NCBI RefSeq assembly: GCF_009792295.1
Contig: NZ_CP039934.1
Coordinates: 1,818,501 to 1,882,500, forward strand
Source of the DNA: Myroides fluvii
GTDB taxonomy: Bacteria; Bacteroidota; Bacteroidia; Flavobacteriales; Flavobacteriaceae
Reading direction: 5' to 3'
Length of the DNA stretch: 64,000 bases
The notes beneath the pieces were generated by a model that did no database searches, was not told the origin of the DNA, and saw nothing but the letters and a program-made list of their open reading frames with translations. Positions 9,349-17,575 of this stretch are shown one piece after another; the first letter of the stretch is position 1, and every line of letters starts with the position of its first letter. The translations under genes and the position numbers were made by a program.

Positions 9349-9459
9349 ATGCAGTCTAAAGTTTTTTTATCGAAAACGACTTCTATCCTTTATTTTAATC
9401 AACAGGAAGATTCTTCTTTCATGTCGATGACGTGCTGCATGAACTTGTGTTGTTGCTAG
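9349..9459 (+). CDS. 36-residue cysteine-tailed leader peptide (putative)
   Basis: The frame begins at ATG 9349 (a GTG at 9310 is also in frame) and ends at TAG 9457-9459. Its last ten residues are MTCCMNLCCC, so five of the last eight are Cys. Proteins of this host otherwise use Cys sparingly. It lies between the promoter box and susC, with two hairpins behind it. Polycysteine leader frames acting as cysteine-responsive attenuators are known in mycobacteria; a similar role here is inference. There is no export signal, and a structural role for the peptide is unlikely. Confidence 0.55.
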   Translation: MQSKVFLSKTTSILYFNQQEDSSFMSMTCCMNLCCC

Positions 9460-9480
9460 CGCAAGAACTATCTCATCTCG

Positions 9481-9500
9481 GATGTCATAAGTTTGACATC
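9481..9500 (+). promoter_or_regulatory. leader hairpin 1
   Basis: GATGTCA, loop TAAGTT, and TGACATC form a perfect 7-bp stem 21 bases after the leader-peptide stop. The following sequence (TCAATCATTTTAATTC) is moderately T-rich, so termination would be weak. Confidence 0.5.
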
Positions 9501-9536
9501 TCAATCATTTTAATTCTATCACTTTATTATTAATGC

Positions 9537-9558
9537 ATTGCTAGAAACATCTAGCAAT
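9537..9558 (+). promoter_or_regulatory. leader hairpin 2 next to the susC ribosome-binding site
   Basis: ATTGCTAG and CTAGCAAT form an 8-bp stem with a six-base loop. It ends two bases before the purine tract AAAGGGA (9560-9566) that serves susC. The 5' arm repeats TTGCTAG found at 9453-9459 over the last Cys codon and stop of the leader peptide, so the 3' arm has two possible partners. Confidence 0.5.
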
Positions 9559-9572
9559 CAAAGGGACAATTT

Positions 9573-12500
9573 ATGCAAAAAATTTTACAAATTGTTTTTG
9601 TGCTGATGGGAGTTTATCAGTTACAAGCACAGGAGTTTACACTGAAAGGGACTGTTTCCGATATAGGAGGAAGTTTACCCGGAGTAAGTGTAACTGTAGT
9701 TGAAACAGGGAAAGGAGTTGCTACAGATTTTGATGGAAATTACACGATTAAAGTGGAGCCAAATCAAACACTTTCTTTCTCTTTTATTGGATATACCACG
9801 CAAAAAGTGAAAATATCCACTCAAACAGAACTTAATATATACCTAGAGGCTCATGCCGAAAATCTAGAAGAAGTCATTATTCAAGTGCCTTATGGTACAG
9901 CCAATAAAAAGACGTATACAGGATCAGTTGGATTAGTTAGCGCTAAAACGATTGGACAGACTCAAGTGAGTAATGTCTCAAGAGTTTTAGAAGGTTCGGT
10001 AGCAGGGGTTCAGTCTTTTGCAGCAAGTGGACAACCTGGTTCGGAAGCGGAAATCCGCATCCGTGGGATTGGTTCAGTAAATGCGGGGAGCAGACCTTTG
10101 TATGTAGTAGATGGTGTGCCTTATGAAGGAGGACTATCTACTATTGCACCGGCAGATATTGAATCTATTTCTGTATTAAAGGATGCTACATCTGCAACTT
10201 TATATGGATCTAGAGCAGCAAATGGCGTTGTGATGATTACAACCAAAAAAGGAGTGAAAAATCAAGAGCCTCAAATCGAGATATCGGCTAAATACGGAAC
10301 ATCAAGCCGAGCGCGTAGTGATTATAAAACGATGAGTACCAATCAATACATGGAAATGTATTGGGAGGCTATGCGCAATGGACGTATGGATACAGCTGGA
10401 GAAGATTGGGCTACCGCTTCTCAATATGCAACGGCAAATTTAGTTAGCTCGTTGGGAATTAATCCCTACGGATTGGATAACCCTGAACCAGTTGGTACAG
10501 ATGGAAAATTACGTGCTGGATTACGCCCACTATGGAATGACAACTGGACCGACGCTTTATCGCAAAATGCTAATTATACAGATTTGACGGTTCGTGTATC
10601 TGGTGGTGGTGCAAAAACAAGATATTTTGTTTCTGGAGGTTTCTTAAACAACCAAGGATATGTCAAAGAATCCGGTTTTAAACGCTTTAATTTCCGATCG
10701 AATATTGTAATAGATGCTAAGAACTGGTTGGAATTGGGGTTGAATACTTCCGCTTCACATTCGATTCAAGATTATCCGAAACAAGATGATAGTGCCATTG
10801 GCAATGTGATTGGATTTGGTCGTAATATGCCTTCTTTTTACCCGATTTACGAACGCGATTTAACTACAGGAGCCTATTTATTAGATCCTGAAACAGGAAA
10901 TCGTATCTATGATTTTGGAAACTATAGAGCAAGCTCGTATGCTCGTCACAATCTAGTAGCTACACTTCCCTTAGATAAGGCAGAAAATAAAACAGATTAT
11001 GCCTCTGTTCGTACGTATGCTCAAGTGAAGTTCTTAGATAATTTGAAATTTAAAACTTCGTTAAACGTAGATTACAACAGTGTGTATAATCACAATGTAA
11101 CGAATCCTGAAGTAGGGCCATCTAGTTCTACAGGAGGAGGTGTAAGCATGAGAAACACACGTACAACGGCGATGACGTATAACAATGTCCTGAATTACGA
11201 TTTTGATTTAGATGATAAAAATAGTATTGGCGTGATGGTAGGACAAGAGTTCTATAAATATAAATCAAACTATTTTGGAGGAGCAAGAGAACAGTTGATT
11301 ATGTTGGGATACGAACAACCAGATGCTGCCTCTCGATTGGCTGATTTCTATGGAAAAGCAGATGAATATAATATCTTTAGTTTATTTGGAAACTTACAGT
11401 ATTCATATGATAAGAAGTATTACTTATCTGGATCTTACCGCAGTGATCGATCTTCTCGATTTGCTCCAGGAAATCGCACCGCTTCCTTTTGGTCTTTAGG
11501 AGCTTCGTGGCGTCTAATAGATGAAGATTTCATGCAGAAGTATAGAGATTCATGGTTGAATGAATTGATGGTTCGCGCAAGTTATGGTGCACAAGGAAAT
11601 GATAAAGTGGAATATTATGCGTATCAGGCTTTATTTGATATCTATAATAATCTAGGTGATCCAGGTCTAGTAGCTTCTCGTTTGGGAACACCAAATGTGA
11701 GTTGGGAAACAAATATGAACCTAAATTTAGGTTTTGATTTTGGAATTTTCAATAACCGATTAACGGGTACGGTGGAATATTTTGAACGTGCGTCTAAAGA
11801 TTTATTGTTTAATGAAGAACTAGCTCCTTCTCTTGGATTTAGCTCAGTATTAAAAAATATTGGGAAAATGAAAAATTATGGATGGGAATTATCACTAGAA
11901 GGATATCCAATCGTAACAGAGGATTGGAAATGGAAATTGGGAATGAATATTACGACTTATAAAAATAAAATTCAATCTCTTCCTACAGAAGAAATGTACA
12001 GTGGAACTAAAAAATGGATGAAAGGCGGATCATTGTATGATTTTTACCTCATTGAATGGGCAGGGGTTAATCCTGAAACAGGAAAACCAAGATGGTATGG
12101 AACGGATGCTAATGGCGAGCGTTTCATCACGGAAAATTACAGTGAATTAAAAGACAAAGACAAAGTGAAAAGCGGAAACTCACTGCCGAAATTTTCAGGT
12201 GGATTCCAAACCGACTTGTCTTATAAAAATTGGCAATTGATTGCGAACTTCTCTTATGCTGTTGGTGGGAAAATATACAACGGTGATAAGTTGAGTTTAA
12301 TGAAGCAAAATGGAGGAGGAACGTCTTGGAGTGTGGATATGTTAGATCGTTGGACACCTGAAAATACGGATGCTGATGTGGCGCGATTGACCACTTCAAC
12401 GGCTAATGTATGGACGAATAGCTCAACTCGTTTCTTAGTAGATCGCTCATTCTTGAAGTTAAAAACGCTTTCTTTATCGTATAATTTTCCAAAAGAATGG

Positions 12501-12668
12501 TTGGATAAAGTCAATATAGGACAAGCATCCTTGTACTTACAAGCGGAGAATCTCTTTACATGGGCCAAACATCAAGGACTAGATCCTGAACAAAACTATG
12601 ATGGAACAACTTATTTCCGTTATCCTGCAATGAAAACGATTTCAGTAGGAGTAAATTTAAAATTATAA
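9573..12668 (+). CDS. SusC/RagA-family TonB-dependent transporter
   Basis: A 1031-residue outer-membrane barrel. Order: signal peptide ending in QAQ (about residue 20); a carboxypeptidase-regulatory-like domain (residues 23-95, GVSVTVVETGKGVATDFDG); a plug domain with the SusC signatures ISVLKDATSATLYGSRAANG and VVMITTKKG near residues 200-228; and a long beta-barrel ending in hydrophobic SVGVNLKL. With its SusD partner it binds and imports an oligomeric nutrient powered by TonB. No adjacent hydrolase, sulfatase or peptidase reveals the substrate. An AAAGGGA site lies 7 bases before the start. Expression may be governed by the Cys-rich leader. Confidence 0.95.
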   Translation: MQKILQIVFVLMGVYQLQAQEFTLKGTVSDIGGSLPGVSVTVVETGKGVATDFDGNYTIKVEPNQTLSFSFIGYTTQKVKISTQTELNIYLEAHAENLEEVIIQVPYGTANKKTYTGSVGLVSAKTIGQTQVSNVSRVLEGSVAGVQSFAASGQPGSEAEIRIRGIGSVNAGSRPLYVVDGVPYEGGLSTIAPADIESISVLKDATSATLYGSRAANGVVMITTKKGVKNQEPQIEISAKYGTSSRARSDYKTMSTNQYMEMYWEAMRNGRMDTAGEDWATASQYATANLVSSLGINPYGLDNPEPVGTDGKLRAGLRPLWNDNWTDALSQNANYTDLTVRVSGGGAKTRYFVSGGFLNNQGYVKESGFKRFNFRSNIVIDAKNWLELGLNTSASHSIQDYPKQDDSAIGNVIGFGRNMPSFYPIYERDLTTGAYLLDPETGNRIYDFGNYRASSYARHNLVATLPLDKAENKTDYASVRTYAQVKFLDNLKFKTSLNVDYNSVYNHNVTNPEVGPSSSTGGGVSMRNTRTTAMTYNNVLNYDFDLDDKNSIGVMVGQEFYKYKSNYFGGAREQLIMLGYEQPDAASRLADFYGKADEYNIFSLFGNLQYSYDKKYYLSGSYRSDRSSRFAPGNRTASFWSLGASWRLIDEDFMQKYRDSWLNELMVRASYGAQGNDKVEYYAYQALFDIYNNLGDPGLVASRLGTPNVSWETNMNLNLGFDFGIFNNRLTGTVEYFERASKDLLFNEELAPSLGFSSVLKNIGKMKNYGWELSLEGYPIVTEDWKWKLGMNITTYKNKIQSLPTEEMYSGTKKWMKGGSLYDFYLIEWAGVNPETGKPRWYGTDANGERFITENYSELKDKDKVKSGNSLPKFSGGFQTDLSYKNWQLIANFSYAVGGKIYNGDKLSLMKQNGGGTSWSVDMLDRWTPENTDADVARLTTSTANVWTNSSTRFLVDRSFLKLKTLSLSYNFPKEWLDKVNIGQASLYLQAENLFTWAKHQGLDPEQNYDGTTYFRYPAMKTISVGVNLKL

Positions 12669-12669
12669 C

Positions 12670-14190
12670 ATGATGAAAAATTATATCCAATATACAAAAG
12701 CCTTAGCCCTGTTATTTTTCTTTGCGCTTGTTTCTTGTGATCAAGATACATCGCCAACTGATGCAGTGGAAGAGAAAGAAGTATTTAAAACGGTAGAGGG
12801 GAGCGAAAAAGTGTTAAATGGTAGTTGGGGACAATTAATGGAGACCTATTATACCTATGCAAACCCTGGATTTGGTTCTTTTTTACGAACCAGTGATGCT
12901 ATGGGGAATGACGCTGTGTTGCAAACGAATAAATACGGTTTTGGAAATCATTATCAGTTCAGTGCGCTTTATGGAAAAGGAGGGACGAATACACACAGCT
13001 GGAATTTGTCGTACAAAACCATCAACAATATGAATAATATCTTGGCCTATATTGATAATTCAAAAGGAGATGCAGGAGAAAAAAGAAGAATAAAAGGGCA
13101 AGCTTATGCCTTACGTGGATTTATGTATTTGCATTTAGCTTCTTCTTATGCCTTTGCGATTGACAAAGATCCCAATGCTTTAGCCGTACCAATTTATCTG
13201 AAACCTACAACAGTTGATACGCAGCCAGCTAAAAGATCTACGGTAAGAGAAGTGTATAATCAAGCATTAGCTGATTTAGAAGAAGCGTTAGTGCTAATTC
13301 CGGAAGGATATGTGCGCAAACAAAAATTCCAAATAGATCACAGTGTGGTATTAGGGTTGCTGTCTAGAGCCAATTTATATGCTAGAAATTGGGAGAAAGC
13401 AAGGGATTATTCCGATCGTGTGTTAGCGAAGAATGATTATTTGATGACTGAGACAGAATACAAATCAGGATTTAATGATGTAGCGAATCGCGAATGGATT
13501 TGGGGTCATCCGCAAACACCTGATCAAAGCAATGCATCGTATCAATTCCATTATTTGGATGTGACTTCTAAAGATAGTTATTATTATAGCTTTAATGCAG
13601 ATCCATACTTTAAAGAACTCTTTGAGGATGGAGATTATAGAAAATCAATGATTAATTGGGCGCCTGATCCAAGTGCAGATATAGAAAAGGCTTCTGTGGT
13701 TTGGATGCGTTATGGCAAATTCAAGTTTAAGGCAGGACAGCTTGCGGATATGGTGTTGATGCGTACTTCAGAGATTTACTTAATCAATGCGGAAGCGAAA
13801 GCACAATTAAATGACGGGGATGCTATCAATAAATTGAACGAGGTAAAAAGAGCGCGTCATGCAGCTTTAGTTTCGAATGTATCAGGAAAGGATTTATTAG
13901 AAGCTATTTGGGTAGAAAGAAGAAAAGAACTGTTTGGTGAAGGATTTGCTTTAGTTGACATCGTTAGAAATCAAAAGGCTGTAGTTCGAAAAAAATACGA
14001 ACACAATAAAGTAGAGTACTCTTATGTGGTAAGAGATGCACATGGAAATGAGGAAACAAAAACGAAGATAATGACTGCTAATGGGCATTATGCGCTAAAT
14101 TTTCCAGATCAAAGTGCGTTTGTAGCAAATAGCCCTTACTACTTATATCAAATACCAAACGTAGAAGAAAGAGAGAATCCAAATCTTTAA
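12670..14190 (+). CDS. SusD/RagB-family nutrient-binding lipoprotein
   Basis: A 506-residue surface lipoprotein that caps the preceding SusC barrel. The signal peptide ends in LVSC, giving a lipidated Cys at residue 23. The tetratricopeptide-like helices include GQAYALRGFMYLHLA near residue 155 and LEAIWVERRKELFGEG near residue 415, both typical of the family. It starts one base after the susC stop codon, so the two are translationally coupled. Ligand unknown. Confidence 0.93.
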   Translation: MMKNYIQYTKALALLFFFALVSCDQDTSPTDAVEEKEVFKTVEGSEKVLNGSWGQLMETYYTYANPGFGSFLRTSDAMGNDAVLQTNKYGFGNHYQFSALYGKGGTNTHSWNLSYKTINNMNNILAYIDNSKGDAGEKRRIKGQAYALRGFMYLHLASSYAFAIDKDPNALAVPIYLKPTTVDTQPAKRSTVREVYNQALADLEEALVLIPEGYVRKQKFQIDHSVVLGLLSRANLYARNWEKARDYSDRVLAKNDYLMTETEYKSGFNDVANREWIWGHPQTPDQSNASYQFHYLDVTSKDSYYYSFNADPYFKELFEDGDYRKSMINWAPDPSADIEKASVVWMRYGKFKFKAGQLADMVLMRTSEIYLINAEAKAQLNDGDAINKLNEVKRARHAALVSNVSGKDLLEAIWVERRKELFGEGFALVDIVRNQKAVVRKKYEHNKVEYSYVVRDAHGNEETKTKIMTANGHYALNFPDQSAFVANSPYYLYQIPNVEERENPNL

Positions 14191-14236
14191 TAGTGAGTGG
14201 TTCATTAGTTGTTTATTTTATTCAATCAGTAATGGT

Positions 14237-14270
14237 GCAAAAGGCTGTCGATTAGACAGCCTTTTGCTGT
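14237..14270 (+). terminator. terminator of the susCD unit
   Basis: GCAAAAGGCTGTC and GACAGCCTTTTGC form a perfect 13-bp stem with a GATTA loop. The stem itself supplies the T run. Confidence 0.85.
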
Positions 14271-14291
14271 TTAAACCTAAAATTATTTCCT

Positions 14292-14299
14292 TAATTTTG
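14292..14299 (+). promoter_or_regulatory. -7 box before the LuxR-type gene
   Basis: TAATTTTG fits TAnnTTTG and ends 17 bases before the start codon. A TTTTG at 14262-14266 could be a stretched -33 element. Confidence 0.5.
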
Positions 14300-14316
14300 T
14301 ACGACAAAGGTAAGCT

Positions 14317-14976
14317 ATGGTGCATATTGCTATTTTAGAAGAGAAAGAATTGGTTCGTTTGGGAATAAAAACGATAGCAGAGCTGAGTATCCAAGAAGAA
14401 ATCGTTTGGCATGACTTGAAAACGGTGCAAGATATTCGTATGTTCTTGAAAAAGAACAGTTCAGCTTGTGTTTTTTTTAATCCAACTAGCTATCAGTTAC
14501 TCCAACAAGTAGATGTTATTTACGAGTTGAAAAGCACCTATGAACGAAGTGTATGGGTAATGTGGTTAGAAGAATTACCCGAAATTTGGTTAAAAAAAAT
14601 ACTGCATATGAAATCCGTCAATGGGTTTAATATGTTACAGGAAAAAGGAACCTTAGATGAAATTAAAAAAGGGTTGATTGCGATTGGCAGGAAAGAAAAC
14701 TATATTGCCTCTTGTGTACAAGAAGTCTTCAATTCGTATAAAACAACGGCTTTTAAGGTGGATCAAATATTAACCAATGCTGAGCGTGAGATTTTAAAAG
14801 AAATTGCTACTGGTAAGATGACGAAAGAAATTGCTGCGGATCGCAATATAAGTATTCATACGGTCATTACACATCGAAAGAATATTTTTAAAAAACTCGA
14901 GGTTAGTAGTGTGCACGACGCAACGAGATATGCCATTCGAGCGGGGATCATTACCGTAAACGACTATTACATTTAG
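14317..14976 (+). CDS. LuxR-family regulator with degenerate receiver domain
   Basis: A 219-residue cytoplasmic regulator. The C-terminal LuxR-type helix-turn-helix (about residues 150-215) is well preserved: LTNAEREILKEIATG, KEIA, SIHTVITHRKNIFKKL. The N-terminal 120 residues have receiver-like length and alternating strands, but the expected phosphoacceptor Asp is Asn55 (VFFNPTS). It therefore probably works without phosphorylation or has lost phosphorelay control. No histidine kinase is adjacent. It has its own promoter and terminator, so a link to the upstream susCD is only positional. Confidence 0.85.
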   Translation: MVHIAILEEKELVRLGIKTIAELSIQEEIVWHDLKTVQDIRMFLKKNSSACVFFNPTSYQLLQQVDVIYELKSTYERSVWVMWLEELPEIWLKKILHMKSVNGFNMLQEKGTLDEIKKGLIAIGRKENYIASCVQEVFNSYKTTAFKVDQILTNAEREILKEIATGKMTKEIAADRNISIHTVITHRKNIFKKLEVSSVHDATRYAIRAGIITVNDYYI

Positions 14977-14980
14977 AAAT

Positions 14981-15008
14981 AAAAAAAACTGCCTTGGCAG
15001 TTTTTTTG
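14981..15008. terminator. bidirectional terminator between the LuxR gene and engB
   Basis: AAAAAAACTGCC followed by TTGGCAGTTTTTTT forms a compact stem between convergent genes, with A and T flanks for both directions. Confidence 0.85.
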
Positions 15009-15010
15009 TT

Positions 15011-15631
15011 TTATATCGGTAGTGGATTTTTGAAGATATCTTGATTGATTGCGTCAATATACTCTAGTACTTCATCTCGTCCTGTTTTGTGTTCTGAAGA
15101 AGTAATAAAGTAAGGAGGCATTTCTTCCCAAATGCCATTTAGTAGTTGTTTTTTATAGTCAGCTACTAATTGAGGTATTTTGGTTTTGCCAACTTTATCC
15201 GCTTTAGTAAAGATGATGCTAAAGGGAATCCCTGTTTCACCTAAATACTCCATGAATTCCAAATCAATTTTTTGCGCTTCGTGTCTGATGTCGATCAAAA
15301 CAAAAGCAGAAACTAATTGTCTGCGTTTCTCGAAGTACTCCGTAATAAATTTTTGGAATACACTTTTTGTTTTCTTGGAGACTTTAGCATATCCGTACCC
15401 AGGTAAATCAACTAAAAACCAATTAGAATTAATCTTAAAGTGGTTGATTAACTGTGTTTTTCCTGGTCTTGAGGAAGTTTTTGCTAAAGATTTCGAATTA
15501 GTAAGCATGTTGATTAAGGAAGACTTTCCAACGTTGGATCTTCCGATGAATGCATACTCTGGTAAAGGTTCGTTAGGACATTTACTTACATCAGAGTTAC
15601 TCATTACAAATGCTGCAGTATTTATTTTCAT
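15011..15631 (-). CDS. engB: ribosome biogenesis GTP-binding protein EngB/YihA
   Basis: A 206-residue GTPase needed for large-subunit assembly and normal division. The G1 loop [10 protein letters not shown] is at residues 29-38, G2-region TSSRPGKTQ near 54, G3 [10 protein letters not shown] near 75, and G4 TKAD near 142. Length and motif order are those of EngB. It lies 4 bases downstream of the alpha/beta hydrolase gene on the same strand, so the two are cotranscribed. Confidence 0.96.
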   Translation of the reverse strand: MKINTAAFVMSNSDVSKCPNEPLPEYAFIGRSNVGKSSLINMLTNSKSLAKTSSRPGKTQLINHFKINSNWFLVDLPGYGYAKVSKKTKSVFQKFITEYFEKRRQLVSAFVLIDIRHEAQKIDLEFMEYLGETGIPFSIIFTKADKVGKTKIPQLVADYKKQLLNGIWEEMPPYFITSSEHKTGRDEVLEYIDAINQDIFKNPLPI

Positions 15632-15635
15632 TGTC

Positions 15636-16400
15636 TTATATGTTGCGTTCGTTGAACCACTTATTCAATAGTTCATTGAATTCATCAGGGTGTTCCATCA
15701 TTGCGGCATGACCACATTTGTCAATCCAATAAAGGTTTGAATCTGGTAGTAATTCGTGAAATTCTACAGCAACTTCTGGTGGAGTCACCTTGTCGTTTTT
15801 TCCCCAAATTAAACAAGTAGGTACCTTTATTTTTGGTAAGTCTTTAGACATATTATGTCGAATGGCACTTTTGGCAATGGTCAAGGTCTTGATTAACTTC
15901 ATGCGATCATTGACTGTCGCAAAAACGTCATCTACGATTTCTTTTGTCGCTATAGCAGGGTCGTAAAATACATCTTCTGCCTTTTTTCTGATATACTCAT
16001 AATCTCCGCGCTTTGGATAACTATCACCCATAGCACTCTCGTACAGCCCTGAACTTCCTGTCAGCACCATAGCTTTTAGATATTGAGGATACATTTTAGC
16101 AAAATACAACGCGATATGACCTCCAAGTGAGTTACCCAATAAAATGACCTCTTCATAACCAATGCGCTCAATAAAGTCTTTGACAAACTTAGCAAAGGCT
16201 TTGACATTTGTTTTTAAAATGCTATTGGTATATAAAGGCAGTTCAGGAATAATAACTTTATAGCCTTTTTGAGGAAAGAAATTGGTAACTCCATCGAAAT
16301 TACTAAGCCCTCCCATTAATCCATGTAAGATGATAATTGGTGTTCCTTCACCAACTTCCAAATATCGGAATTTACCGTCTTCTTTTAAAGTTCGCTCCAT
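15636..16400 (-). CDS. alpha/beta hydrolase
   Basis: A 254-residue soluble alpha/beta-hydrolase fold protein. It shows the oxyanion HGLMGG near residue 26, the nucleophile elbow [10 protein letters not shown] (Ser near residue 93), a late Asp in [11 protein letters not shown] near residue 203, and the catalytic His in [12 protein letters not shown] near residue 232. The triad is complete, so an esterase or amidase activity is expected; the substrate is unknown. Genes of this type commonly precede engB in flavobacteria. Confidence 0.9.
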   Translation of the reverse strand: MERTLKEDGKFRYLEVGEGTPIIILHGLMGGLSNFDGVTNFFPQKGYKVIIPELPLYTNSILKTNVKAFAKFVKDFIERIGYEEVILLGNSLGGHIALYFAKMYPQYLKAMVLTGSSGLYESAMGDSYPKRGDYEYIRKKAEDVFYDPAIATKEIVDDVFATVNDRMKLIKTLTIAKSAIRHNMSKDLPKIKVPTCLIWGKNDKVTPPEVAVEFHELLPDSNLYWIDKCGHAAMMEHPDEFNELLNKWFNERNI

Positions 16401-17046
16401 TAGCTCTTACTTGCGATTTTTAAATTCTTACAAATATACATTTTTAATAGAGACAATTATTGTAATAAAAGGATAAAATATAGCCTAAGGTGAAAAAGAA
16501 AATAGACGATACCTTTTTAAGGGTACAAAATAAAAAATTCACAACCGATATTTACACCTAGTCGCAAGAGATTTGTCTTCCATTTAACAGCAAAAAAAGA
16601 GGTAGGCCTGGTTTATTCTCTCTTTGTTTTATTCAAAATGGGGTAGGGTTTGATTAAAAAAAACAATGTTTTTTGAGCGTAGTTAGGCAAACTAAAAAAG
16701 AAAATTAGCCGCATAAGTGTGTGTTTAAAACGCAGGAAAAATAACTTTTTTTAATCCTGAAAAGCAAATAAAAAAAAGTAAAAAGGAAGAGATAAATGGC
16801 GTTTTTATCAAAAAATAGTTTCGGCGTTTTTTAGAATTAAATGACATTTTGTTTGTTTTAAATTGATATTTTGAGTTAAAAAAATAACAATAAGTAAATG
16901 TGGTTTTAGTAGGTGAAAAACGACGAACAGTATAGGGGTAAGTAAGTTTAAATCAAAGAGTTTGCGTAAAAAAAGGCTAAGTATAAGCAATTAATTCGGC
17001 TATTGAAGTCAGTAAATACGCTATTTTTAGAAAACTTATTAACAAA
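16401..17046. other. AT-rich intergenic region upstream of the dcw cluster
   Basis: About 650 bases between the divergent hydrolase gene and the mraZ operator contain many A runs and no convincing gene. The 5' part should hold the hydrolase promoter. I see no tRNA, no strong terminator and no clear long repeat. Confidence 0.6.
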
Positions 17047-17071
17047 GTGGGTAGAAGTGGGTAAAAGTGGT
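17047..17071 (+). promoter_or_regulatory. three MraZ-type operator repeats
   Basis: GTGGGTA, GTGGGTA and GTGGTAA recur at 17047, 17057 and 17067, exactly 10 bases apart, each preceded by AA. MraZ of other bacteria binds tandem TGGG-type repeats with one helical-turn spacing upstream of its own gene. The array lies 12 bases before the -7 box, consistent with autoregulation of the cluster. Confidence 0.75.
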
Positions 17072-17082
17072 AAAAAAATAAT

Positions 17083-17090
17083 TACATTTG
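17083..17090 (+). promoter_or_regulatory. -7 box of the mraZ promoter
   Basis: TACATTTG matches TAnnTTTG, 26 bases before the proposed TTG start of mraZ and directly after the operator repeats. Confidence 0.6.
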
Positions 17091-17116
17091 CTAAGTATAT
17101 ATATATAAACAAAATT

Positions 17117-17575
17117 TTGACGTCGATTATCGGGACATACGAGTGTAAGATCGATACCAAAGGTAGGGTATTGGTGCCTGCTTCTTTGAAGAAGCAGCTG
17201 CCTGCTATGGCTGATGGTTTCGTGCTGAAGCGATCGGTGTTCGAGACGTGTTTGGAATTGTGGCCAATGGCTGAGTGGGAGAAGATGATGTTGAAAATCA
17301 ATAAGCTGAATCCTTTTGATAAAAAAGTAGACACGTTTATTCGTGCATTTATGGCGGGGGTCAAACTCGTTGATATTGATGATGCTGGTCGTTTGCTGAT
17401 TGCAAAGGATCTGTTGCAGTTTGGAAATATCACGAAAGAAATTGTAATGGCTTCTAAAGTGAATATCGTTGAAATATGGGATAAAGACCTGTATGAAGCT
17501 ACGTTAGAACCAGCGGATTTTGATTTTGGTGCATTGGCGCAAGAAGTAATGAGTAATATTAGTTTTGATGAGTAA
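17117..17575 (+). CDS. mraZ: transcriptional regulator MraZ
   Basis: About 152 residues with two SpoVT/AbrB-like MraZ domains: IGTYECKIDTKGRVLVPASLKKQ at the N-terminus and VDIDDAGRLLIAKDL near residue 90. It binds the repeats upstream and controls the division and cell-wall cluster. I chose the TTG at 17117 because homologues start immediately before the IIGTYECK motif. The longer frame from 17003 would begin upstream of the operators and the promoter box. The stop overlaps the start of rsmH. Confidence 0.88.
   Translation: MTSIIGTYECKIDTKGRVLVPASLKKQLPAMADGFVLKRSVFETCLELWPMAEWEKMMLKINKLNPFDKKVDTFIRAFMAGVKLVDIDDAGRLLIAKDLLQFGNITKEIVMASKVNIVEIWDKDLYEATLEPADFDFGALAQEVMSNISFDE

Noticed and set aside
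15180..15671. Plus-strand open frame of 163 codons
   Set aside because: It is antisense to engB, whose GTPase motifs are complete; the plus frame has no recognisable features.
17003..17116. Longer N-terminus of MraZ
   Set aside because: This stretch contains the operator repeats and promoter, and family members begin at the IIGTYECK motif.
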